From: an uncultured Verrucomicrobiota bacterium | GTDB taxonomy: Bacteria > Verrucomicrobiota > Verrucomicrobiia > Limisphaerales > UBA1100 | Assembly (NCBI GenBank): GCA_902551155.1 | Contig: CACDBG010000012.1 | Span: 1-44,591 of the forward strand | Reading direction: 5' to 3' | Length of the DNA: 44,591 nt | Shown here: in pieces, positions 7,893 through 16,368 of the stretch | Layout of the letters: every line of letters starts with the position of its first letter | Numbering within the stretch: the first letter of the stretch is position 1 | The notes under the pieces: generated by a model | Databases searched by the model: none | Seen by the model: the letters and a program-made list of their open reading frames with translations, nothing else | Told to the model about the DNA's origin: nothing | Program-made: the position numbers and the translations under genes

Positions 7893-9592
7893 TGATTTTA
7901 ATGCGGCTTATAGCGCCAGGAAAGCGAGCCTTCACCTTGCCGGAGGTAGCTTTGGCTATTGGGGTGATAGCATTGGGCTTAGTCGGAGTATTTTCTATTC
8001 TTCCTTTCGGATTAACGGCGCAAAAGAATAATCAAGAGGAAACGATTATTCGTTACGAAGCTCAATATTGGCATGAGGCATTACTTTCAGATGGTTTACT
8101 GTTAGAGGATATTAATGAGCGAGTAGACCGGGTAGAGGTGCATGATGAAAATGCTTCTGTAACCCATACCTTTATTAATCCACTTCGTTCTCGCCCTGAC
8201 CCGCAGAACAGTGCTCGGGAAATAGTCAGGTACGAGGAGAATGGGACTGTTAGAACCCCTTACTCTTATCCGGCTTCTAGCCTTTCCTTATTCAAGGCGA
8301 AAAAATATTGGTCTTCAGATGTGCAGGGATGGTTGTTAAATCCCATTGATATAACAGGTCTCAGTGGAAGTTTTGCTCTGGTAAGGGCTATTAACGGTCC
8401 GTTGTTTGATCGTTTTTATGGGGCGGAGCCACAGAATGATGTTTATCATTTTCCAAACCGTGATTTTTCCGCCGGTTATATTTTGCAAGTGCAGCCGGAG
8501 AATACTTCGTTCGGTTCTGAGATTAGGATGACCTTTTATTGGCCATTATTTGAGGAGGTTATGGAAAAGCTAGAGCCTAAGCCGACTACTACGGGAGGGC
8601 AAATTAATACAATTAAGAGCGTTATTGTGGATTCAATGTCGCCAGATTCAGTTATTAAATTTAAAACAAAAAGTTTTACGATAAAAGTACCGGGAAAAAT
8701 TCACCAAGCTTTGACTGAAGATAAACTTACTCTTCAGGAGCGACGTTTTATGGGAGAAATGCGTGTTCTCAGGCCGGGAGAACGGATAGATTCTGATGAT
8801 CCCAGATTGAAGGGAGTCTTTAAGGACTATTATTCTTTTTCTCATCCTTATGCAGATGATCTAGGGAACCCATGGGTTAGCCCGCTACAATATCGCCCGA
8901 GGAGAATGTTTAATAACGGGAGTAGTTTAATTTTTAAGGTGAAGATGCCGGGAGGTAGTTGGGTTAATGTATTAAATAACTATCCTGATAAGAATAAAGA
9001 TCCATCATTCCGGCCAGACAGGTGGGCTGTTCAACTTCCGGGAGAACTAGAGATTTGGGCAAGGGCGAGTTATGAAAATATTTTGGGGCCGACAAGTCAT
9101 TCGGGCATGTGGCTCCATTCGAATGGGCACCCTCCTGTTCAGATCGGCTGGGTAGGATCCAATCAGTTTCCATTTTTTGGAGTTCTTAAGTATAATGGTT
9201 CTGATGAAGGTTCTTATGCTGTTTTGGGGCCCGGCCAATTGCCTTACCATCTGGTTAACACCAGTAATTTGGGCCCCGAAAATAACTACAGGATTAGCTT
9301 TCTTGGGCTTGATCTAAAGGGGTTGCCTCAGGACTGGGAGAGCGTTTTACGTGGGTATGCTGATACCATAACCGACTCCGATGCGGTTTTGCTGAGCCGC
9401 CCTAAAATTCTTACCCCCAGGCCCAATCTGGTTACTGATGCAGGAGGTTATTTTGTGCTCGCCAGAAGGTTGAGGGTGACTACTCATCGTCCAGCTACCA
9501 CCGATGAAAAGGTGTTTAATGGTCAGGGTCTTGCTCTTTGGGATTGGGTTCCCGATGAGGATTCTGTGCCTAGATTATGGAGGGTTGAGTAG
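7892..9592 (+). CDS. Verru_Chthon cassette protein B-like prepilin-type protein
   Basis: This 566-residue protein has leader MILMRLIAPGKRA and the site A-FTLPE, then 'VALAIGVIALGLVGVFSILPFGL', the GspI/PilV-like helix ending in 'LPxGL' that is typical of Verru_Chthon cassette B. A helical segment 'QKNNQEETIIRYEAQYWHEAL' follows. The remaining roughly 500 residues have no domain I can name. They are rich in Pro, Gly and aromatic residues, consistent with a beta-rich exported domain. It overlaps both neighbours by one base (TAATG at its start, TAGTG at its end), so D, B and C are translated as a unit. Confidence 0.72.
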   Translation: MILMRLIAPGKRAFTLPEVALAIGVIALGLVGVFSILPFGLTAQKNNQEETIIRYEAQYWHEALLSDGLLLEDINERVDRVEVHDENASVTHTFINPLRSRPDPQNSAREIVRYEENGTVRTPYSYPASSLSLFKAKKYWSSDVQGWLLNPIDITGLSGSFALVRAINGPLFDRFYGAEPQNDVYHFPNRDFSAGYILQVQPENTSFGSEIRMTFYWPLFEEVMEKLEPKPTTTGGQINTIKSVIVDSMSPDSVIKFKTKSFTIKVPGKIHQALTEDKLTLQERRFMGEMRVLRPGERIDSDDPRLKGVFKDYYSFSHPYADDLGNPWVSPLQYRPRRMFNNGSSLIFKVKMPGGSWVNVLNNYPDKNKDPSFRPDRWAVQLPGELEIWARASYENILGPTSHSGMWLHSNGHPPVQIGWVGSNQFPFFGVLKYNGSDEGSYAVLGPGQLPYHLVNTSNLGPENNYRISFLGLDLKGLPQDWESVLRGYADTITDSDAVLLSRPKILTPRPNLVTDAGGYFVLARRLRVTTHRPATTDEKVFNGQGLALWDWVPDEDSVPRLWRVE

Positions 9593-10881
9593 TGAACTTT
9601 TCTTTGGGTCATTTTCCAATAAGGATAAAAGCTTTCACAATGGTGGAATTAATGGGGGCTGTGACAATAGCCTTAGTTCTTATCATTATGCTTTATAATA
9701 TATTTGATAAAGTGCAGAGGGTTTTTGTCATTGGGCAAAACCGGGCAATTGCCATGGATGAATCTCGCTCGGCAATGGATATGATGGTTGAGGATTTTCA
9801 GCAGCTAAATGTTATTGGGGACCTAAACGGAAGCGAGCCTAACCTGAATTGGTTGCCAGAACGCGGTGTTATGTGGGATCAAAATAAAGGAGCTTTTGAA
9901 TATACATTGCCTGTCTATACGAGCTTGATAGCTCAACCATTCAAAATCACAAGGGTATCGATTAACGGGACGCGATTAGGTGCTAATGCTACACTCAGTG
10001 CGCAACCTGCTGAGTTTATCGACCATAATGGAAATGAAGCTCCCATAGCGAGTTTTCCTGCGGGTTCAAGCTTGGGGTTATATCACCATAATTGCCGGTT
10101 TTTCACATATGATGGCGGTGCATGGCGGCTGGTGCATTACAGGTTTGGAACTAGTGAGCGTTACTTTATGCCAATTTCAGATCCTCTGGGTATTCAAGCT
10201 GATTTAATGGATACTCCGGTTGGTGCTCTGTGGTTGTATCGTTCGCCTCCCTCTGGTCGTTCTGGGCTTAATGGGCATATACCTGAACATGTGAGTTTTC
10301 AAAATTTGGAAAGACCTCCAGTATGGAATTCTCTAACAAATTGGCCAAAAGGGTCATTGGTATTTTTTTATGAAGATAAAAATTATTATCGTGCTTTATC
10401 CAGTGTGTTTTCAGGATCATTAGTTTTTCCACCAAATCAAGATGCCTTAAATTGGGCAAAGCTAAATTCAGGAGGAATTGATGCCCCCATGGGCTTTTCC
10501 CGGCTAATAGATGGGGTAATTCATTTCCGTGTTCGGGCGGTGGCTGCAAATAATTTTAACCGTGGTATGGAAGAATACATTTATCCCAAAAATCCCTTTA
10601 GAGGCAACCAGCTTCCATCTTATGTCATGCTAGAACTTGCAGTTTTAGACCGTAAGCTTCGAGAGGAGGTTGGGAAAGGGATGGAGCAAGAGCTGGAAGG
10701 GGTGCAGCTTTCTGTGGCAGAAGATTCATTCATTAGCGCAAGTTATTCGTCGGCTGATCAGAAAGTGCAGCGTGAAAGAAGATTGGCCTCTGAAAGATGT
10801 AGGTTGCGATTAAAAAGGATAAACGAAAATCTGGATCGAGTTTATTTTTTTAGGCAACTTGTTAAAGTGCGCAACCAATAA
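9592..10881 (+). CDS. Verru_Chthon cassette protein C-like prepilin-type protein with CBM5/12-like segment
   Basis: This 429-residue protein starts at GTG. It has cleavage motif A-FTMVE and the helix 'LMGAVTIALVLIIMLYNIFDKVQ', then 'DESRSAMDMMVEDFQQL', matching the GspJ-like cassette C layout. Around residues 242-293 the pattern 'PVWNSLTNWPKGS' ... 'YYRAL' ... 'P' ... 'NWAKL' resembles CBM5/12 modules (W-x-Y-x-G-x-V ... Y-x-A ... P ... W), which bind chitin or cellulose. The C-terminus is very basic and charged (Arg/Lys/Glu-rich). It sits between cassette B and A genes and overlaps B by one base. The cassette role is good; the carbohydrate-binding idea is inference. Confidence 0.72.
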   Translation: MNFSLGHFPIRIKAFTMVELMGAVTIALVLIIMLYNIFDKVQRVFVIGQNRAIAMDESRSAMDMMVEDFQQLNVIGDLNGSEPNLNWLPERGVMWDQNKGAFEYTLPVYTSLIAQPFKITRVSINGTRLGANATLSAQPAEFIDHNGNEAPIASFPAGSSLGLYHHNCRFFTYDGGAWRLVHYRFGTSERYFMPISDPLGIQADLMDTPVGALWLYRSPPSGRSGLNGHIPEHVSFQNLERPPVWNSLTNWPKGSLVFFYEDKNYYRALSSVFSGSLVFPPNQDALNWAKLNSGGIDAPMGFSRLIDGVIHFRVRAVAANNFNRGMEEYIYPKNPFRGNQLPSYVMLELAVLDRKLREEVGKGMEQELEGVQLSVAEDSFISASYSSADQKVQRERRLASERCRLRLKRINENLDRVYFFRQLVKVRNQ

Positions 10882-10893
10882 TAAGGAATGTTT

Positions 10894-13800
10894 ATGAGCC
10901 GAAATAATACTGAGAGAGGGGCGGTTTTGGTCGTTGCTTTGGTTATGTTAGCCATGGTGACTTTTTTGGTCGTTGCGTTCGTTGGCTTTGCACGTTTTGA
11001 GCGCGCCTCGGTTACGGCTTCTTTGAAGCGCACTGAGGCAATGTTTATTCAGGGTAATAGTCAGTCAGTTTCGTGGAAAACTGCAGTCAATCACGTATTC
11101 ATTGACAGCAATGCAACACCGACTATTAGGGTGTCGCAAAGATTTTCTACGAATCAAAACGTACCTGTCTACATAGATACAACTGGTGACGGGGTGCAGG
11201 ATACTATTTCTACTTACTTAAATTTGAATGCGGAGGTGAACAATCCTTTGCTTGGTGGTGATCGTTTTTTTCAGCCCTCAAATCCGGAGGCATTGGTATT
11301 CGGAGACCCTGAATGGATCGGGTTGCTTGAAAATCCAAATGAACCTCATGGTCCTGAGAATCATTTTGTCGCCCGGACGGCGTATATGGTTGTTCCGGTT
11401 AGTGAGATACTAAATGTCCGTTATAACCACCGTTTTGGGGCTAGCGCATTAAATAGTCATTACCGCGGTCAAGGGGGTTCTCCTCGTAGCATTGACCTGG
11501 CCGCACCGTTGTTTCATATGCATCCTGAATGGTTTAGTGGTCCAAGACGTAATCCTTATCTATATGCCGGCGCCTTGCATGAATTAGGTGCAGCAGTGGG
11601 GGATGCTTACTTTTATGGTCGCCCTTCCTTAGAGTTTAAACAGGCAAGAATTGAGAATAAAACAACCCCGGTTACTTTCCGAGCGCATCAGGCCGCTGAA
11701 AAGCTGTTAACTGAGACGGATCTGGCAGGAGGGTTTGGTGGTTCATTGAATGCTTGGTTCAGGGAAAATGGTGAAGGGAAAAAACCGTATGGGTTATATA
11801 AATTTTTAGGAACCTTTTCGGCTGCTGAATTGCCTGAGGAAAAAATGGGTTTCGATATCAGCTCTATTCGCGATGAATCTACAAGTGGCTTTGGCTATCC
11901 ATATATTGATGCTTTAGGAGGGTCTGCTGTGAGGTTTCTACAGCCTCACGGCCTGAAAGATGGCGATAAGATAGAAGAGCAAGCAGGGCTGCCTCCACAC
12001 ATCGTTGACCCAATTAAATTTGATCTCGTTACCTCTGACCCAGCGGAAATAAAAGCGTTGCTCATTAAGCTTATCCAAGGCGGATCCCTTCTAACCACTG
12101 TTCCCCATCGGTTGAATCCGGGTGATACAGTCAGTATGGTTATGTCTGGTATAGATTCCAATTGGCGCATATTGGCTAGAAATAAACCAAGCGATCCTTG
12201 GGTGCCTATTTCTTCCAGCCCCGGAATAGTTACTCCCAATATGATTCAGGTGCCCGCTAGTGGGAGGTTGCCTCTTCATTGGAAAACAGTAGCCTCCAAA
12301 TTGAATTCCCCCTCCTCAACGCCATTAACTCATAAGATAAGATTTAGTGTTGATGGAGAATCAGCTATTCAAGTTAATTTTAATCGTTTTCCTCCGCCGG
12401 TAGAATATGCCTGGGGTATAAAAGATACTGTTACTGGTGGCTGGGTTTCGCAGATGCTCATACTCGAGGATCCTGTTGCACCTTTGCCAGCCTCCCTACA
12501 GGATGTTACCTGCCAACTTGTTTATCGGCCTACGTATTTGGAGGCTGATAATATTCCCTATTTCACCAAAGTATGGGATAAGCAAACAGTTTCCATGCAT
12601 CGTTCAGCACAGTTGGATGAGCAATCAAGGGTACAGTTTAGAAGCAAGCCTGACTCTATTCCTTTTATTTCTCCTGGCCTCAGATCTGTTAATCCTGGTG
12701 ATATATTCAAGTACGAAGCGAGCGGTGAATTTATTACTTCCCTACCCAGTAGGTGGGAAAATGGTGATTATGTTCGGTTCCGGAGCGATGCTTCGTTTTC
12801 GAGCGGAGGAGCAGTTCATCCTGATCATGTTTTTCAGATGAAACTGATTGATACAACTGCCACTGAGCAAAAATTTAAGCTTAGCTTTATCGAGCCACCT
12901 TATGGTGAGCTTAAATTAACGGATGCAAAGAATTATAAATTGCATTTAGTACATCGTTTTAAGACAGATCGACTTACTGATGCAGTGGAGAAAATGGCTG
13001 GGGCCATGCTAAATGAATCCTTGGATGTTGAAAGTGGTGGGGCGACTCCTTTCAAGCTGGGTGGGCAAACTCTACCAATTCCAGATCCATCTAATACTTT
13101 CCCTCTTATTTACGGTATAGGCGGTCATCATGAACCCATGGGGCTATGGCATCAGACCAGTGGAGGTATTCCCATTGTTTCCTATACTAATGAGACTGAG
13201 CGTATCCTTCAAGTGGCCGCTAATATTGCAGAAATTTATTCTGACCCACCATTAACGCAACTCAAGGGCAGGGATGTTGTTTATTCTTCAGGAATGAAGT
13301 ATTTGCCATCTGGGGAAGAGGCTGCAGCTGATGGGACAGTTAGTGCGCAGATGCGTTACCTAGTTGTTAGTAAAGCGGGGATAGATTATGGCCCTTATCG
13401 AGCATTTTTTGAACCTGATTCGCCCTTTAAAATTTCAGATGGCTTTATCAGGGGGACCATTAAATTGATCGAGAAAGCCGCCTTTGACTTTGATAAGGCC
13501 CCGACGATTCTCCCTAATGACAAGCTGCTTGCTCAGTCAGCGCCTTGTAGGGTGAGGCTTTATGAAGAACAAGCTAATAGCGGTTCCTGGAAATGGAATC
13601 TTGAAGAGTGGGTGTGGAAAAATGGATATGCGGTTAGTGCGGGCAAATTTCAGTGGTTGGGGCTTCATTTGGCCATTGAGATGGAGAGCGGTCGTTTTAT
13701 TAAAGTTTTTCTCGATGGAAAAGAGGTGGTTAATTATGCATCATCTTTAAGGGTAGGTCCTGAGTTGGGGGCGACAAACTGGAAAGCTGTTGATCCTTCC

Positions 13801-16320
13801 ACTGGAAACCTTCGGCAGGGAGGTTTATGGTCTCTTGGTGGAGAGGCCTACTTTACCTGTATTCATCCTGCTGCGCCAGCACCGGGAGGTGCGTTGCCAG
13901 CGGGATGGATGTATCAATCTAATGCACGGCCACCAAATCCCCTTCCTAATGCCTATGAAGGAGTTTTCCGCCGTGATTACCTTAATAATGTTTATCTAAG
14001 TAGCTTGCAGAGAAGAGCTTGGTTCACGGGTGATGATTCTGCTACAAGTTGGTACCGAAGAGGCGCGCCCAAGATATTGGGGGTAAAGGATCGTTCCGGG
14101 AATTATGCAGGTCGAATGCCGGCGATTAGTGAAGTTTCACTGAGACTTACCTACGATCGCAAAAATAATAAGGTAATGGCTCGTTTGGCGATGGAAGTAA
14201 ATATGCCTCCAGCAGGGCTGCTTCCATCGTGCCAACTGCAGGTTAAAGAATTAACCCTGAGTGGTAACGGGATGCCAGAGTACCGGGATGTTAATGGTTT
14301 TAATGCTGAAGATGGGGCTGCCTTTCCCGTTAATGGAAATATAAATAAAACTACCACGTTAGATCTTTTTACTACAGGTAGTGATATTTCAGCTGTATTG
14401 CTCTCCGGGACCTTGCCGAACGGTTTTAATCGCGTTCTTTCCGATTCTGCCACCGGTGCTGTTAAGTCACTGGCTGATATTAAGTTTAGTGATATGCAAG
14501 TTTCATTTAAGGCACAAATAATAGCAGGAGGCAGCAGGGTGGTTGATTTCTTTGATGGAACACTGGCCTTACCCTCAGCCAGTTTGGGAAATCCCATGAC
14601 CAATCATGAACTCCATGCTCCAGTTTGGAACGCAACAGATGCTGGAGGGTACGGGGTAGGCAAGGTTGTGTTGGATCCCGTTAATCATAATTATTACCAG
14701 CTCCTGCCTAGCGGTTCGGGCACAGTCAAGCCGCCTGCTGCCGGATGGGCGCAGCTAACTGGCCGAAAATTTCGTAAGATTGATCTTTCCAGTCAGGTAA
14801 ATGATCCATTGGTCAATGGTTCACAAAGAGGTTGGCAGACTCGTGTTTATGCGCCCACTTATGTATCGGGTGGGAAGTTGGTTTCTAATATGAATGAAAC
14901 CAAGGTCTTGTGGAGTCCGTTGGTTATTGACCCTCCGATTTCAATAGGAAAAATGTATACAGATAAATCGTTCGCCACGGTATTCGGTTTGCCTGCAAGG
15001 CATTATTTTGGCGTGAATTTGGGTGCGGTTAATGATGCTTATCAACCATGGGGAAGAACTAATACTGGCGGAAAAAATGACTCCAGTATTAAGGACCCAG
15101 CTATTAATCCTTTTTATAGTTGGTGGAAATTTCCTGACGTTATGCGTGGTGGGGTAAAGAGCGTTGGTTGGCTTGGTCAAGTGCACCGCGGGACACCGTG
15201 GCAAACGTTATACCTGAAATCCAAGCCTAGTCCGGGGGTAGTTGCGATACAATCTATCAACGATGACACTGGTGTAATCACGACTGCTGAACCTCATAAT
15301 CTAGAAGTGGGTGATGTAGTGGGATTCTCAGGTAAAAAGCACGATACATGGACTGCACCGGGTGATTATCTTGGTAAAGATTATGTAGTAAAGTTAGTTG
15401 TTGGTCCTAATCAGTATACTTTAACCGAGGCCGGATTGGATGCGGTTATCAATTGGAATAAGGTTGGTGATGGATTCTACCTCACGCCAGACTTGTTTCT
15501 TGATTCCAAATTATGGACCGATTGGGCGGGAAGTTCCGATACCAAGCCGGCAAATGATCGTCGTTTATTGGAGGCATTTTATGTGTCAGGAGGTAAGAAG
15601 GTTCGTGGGAGATTGTCGGTCAATAACCGTACGGCTGAAGCGTGGAGTGGAGTGCTTCATGGAGTTTCCCTGCCCTTTATTCCTGATGTGGCCGGGTCGC
15701 CTCCGATTCCCAAGCGTATACTAGGGGTTTATGCCGGCCAAACAGGATGGAGTAGTAACTATATTGAAACCGATAAAGGGGCTACTGATACGAAATGGAA
15801 TTTTGGGATATTGGGAGGGATAGCTGCAGAAAGGAAAAAAGGTCGGTTCAAGAGAGCGACCGATATCCTTGGGGCGCCTCAATTAACTGATCAATCCCCT
15901 TATCTGCCCGCAATCGTGGGGGCAGCTAACCTTGGTCAATATTACTCCATGGTCGGTAAAGTTGATGAGTTGGATATAGAGAGAATCCCCATGCAGATAC
16001 TTTCTCTGCTAAAGGCAGGCGGCCCCAAGCGATATCAAATGTATATTTTTACCCAGCAATTAAAGCCAGCGCGCCGGTACCAGCCGACAGTTGGAGAGGG
16101 TAGGCCCGGGTTTGATGATGATGGGAATGTTTATAACTATGAAGTGGTCAGTCAGGCAGCTGAACGGGTGCTCGTTGAGTTGATTGGCGCTGAAGAATGG
16201 CATGAATCACTCAAGAGAGGTAATTATGGGCAATATAGGGATGCTGACGGAACCCTGAAGGACCTATCCAAGCCTTACCCAAAAATTATCAGAAAATATC
16301 CGATTGACATGGGATATTGA
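10894..16320 (+). CDS. Verru_Chthon cassette protein A-like giant protein (about 1808 aa)
   Basis: The ORF track starts at 10888, but AAGGA (10883-10887) abuts that ATG and lies 6 nt before the ATG at 10894, so MSRNNTERGAVLV is preferred. The N-terminus is GspK/PilX-like: 'ERGAVLVVALVMLAMVTFLVVAFVGFARF', one membrane helix with no FTxxE motif. The very long exported part shows 'HxLxxGDxV' segments near residues 350, 400 and 1470. The last continues into 'YVVKLVVGPNQYTLTEAG', as in E1_FCCH-type repeats. Near residue 1245 there is a CBM5/12-like segment (APVWNATDAGG ... YYQLLPSG ... GWAQL). It is probably the large tip or surface component of the cassette fibre. Confidence 0.75.
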   Translation: MSRNNTERGAVLVVALVMLAMVTFLVVAFVGFARFERASVTASLKRTEAMFIQGNSQSVSWKTAVNHVFIDSNATPTIRVSQRFSTNQNVPVYIDTTGDGVQDTISTYLNLNAEVNNPLLGGDRFFQPSNPEALVFGDPEWIGLLENPNEPHGPENHFVARTAYMVVPVSEILNVRYNHRFGASALNSHYRGQGGSPRSIDLAAPLFHMHPEWFSGPRRNPYLYAGALHELGAAVGDAYFYGRPSLEFKQARIENKTTPVTFRAHQAAEKLLTETDLAGGFGGSLNAWFRENGEGKKPYGLYKFLGTFSAAELPEEKMGFDISSIRDESTSGFGYPYIDALGGSAVRFLQPHGLKDGDKIEEQAGLPPHIVDPIKFDLVTSDPAEIKALLIKLIQGGSLLTTVPHRLNPGDTVSMVMSGIDSNWRILARNKPSDPWVPISSSPGIVTPNMIQVPASGRLPLHWKTVASKLNSPSSTPLTHKIRFSVDGESAIQVNFNRFPPPVEYAWGIKDTVTGGWVSQMLILEDPVAPLPASLQDVTCQLVYRPTYLEADNIPYFTKVWDKQTVSMHRSAQLDEQSRVQFRSKPDSIPFISPGLRSVNPGDIFKYEASGEFITSLPSRWENGDYVRFRSDASFSSGGAVHPDHVFQMKLIDTTATEQKFKLSFIEPPYGELKLTDAKNYKLHLVHRFKTDRLTDAVEKMAGAMLNESLDVESGGATPFKLGGQTLPIPDPSNTFPLIYGIGGHHEPMGLWHQTSGGIPIVSYTNETERILQVAANIAEIYSDPPLTQLKGRDVVYSSGMKYLPSGEEAAADGTVSAQMRYLVVSKAGIDYGPYRAFFEPDSPFKISDGFIRGTIKLIEKAAFDFDKAPTILPNDKLLAQSAPCRVRLYEEQANSGSWKWNLEEWVWKNGYAVSAGKFQWLGLHLAIEMESGRFIKVFLDGKEVVNYASSLRVGPELGATNWKAVDPSTGNLRQGGLWSLGGEAYFTCIHPAAPAPGGALPAGWMYQSNARPPNPLPNAYEGVFRRDYLNNVYLSSLQRRAWFTGDDSATSWYRRGAPKILGVKDRSGNYAGRMPAISEVSLRLTYDRKNNKVMARLAMEVNMPPAGLLPSCQLQVKELTLSGNGMPEYRDVNGFNAEDGAAFPVNGNINKTTTLDLFTTGSDISAVLLSGTLPNGFNRVLSDSATGAVKSLADIKFSDMQVSFKAQIIAGGSRVVDFFDGTLALPSASLGNPMTNHELHAPVWNATDAGGYGVGKVVLDPVNHNYYQLLPSGSGTVKPPAAGWAQLTGRKFRKIDLSSQVNDPLVNGSQRGWQTRVYAPTYVSGGKLVSNMNETKVLWSPLVIDPPISIGKMYTDKSFATVFGLPARHYFGVNLGAVNDAYQPWGRTNTGGKNDSSIKDPAINPFYSWWKFPDVMRGGVKSVGWLGQVHRGTPWQTLYLKSKPSPGVVAIQSINDDTGVITTAEPHNLEVGDVVGFSGKKHDTWTAPGDYLGKDYVVKLVVGPNQYTLTEAGLDAVINWNKVGDGFYLTPDLFLDSKLWTDWAGSSDTKPANDRRLLEAFYVSGGKKVRGRLSVNNRTAEAWSGVLHGVSLPFIPDVAGSPPIPKRILGVYAGQTGWSSNYIETDKGATDTKWNFGILGGIAAERKKGRFKRATDILGAPQLTDQSPYLPAIVGAANLGQYYSMVGKVDELDIERIPMQILSLLKAGGPKRYQMYIFTQQLKPARRYQPTVGEGRPGFDDDGNVYNYEVVSQAAERVLVELIGAEEWHESLKRGNYGQYRDADGTLKDLSKPYPKIIRKYPIDMGY

Positions 16321-16368
16321 TTCATTGATTTGCCGGCTCGCCGGTTTGCGGTTATTCTTCAACAGCGC

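Noticed and set aside
14151-14603. 150-aa - strand ORF inside cassette A
   Set aside because: It lies wholly within the giant + strand gene, has no recognisable motif and no ribosome binding site; treated as a shadow.
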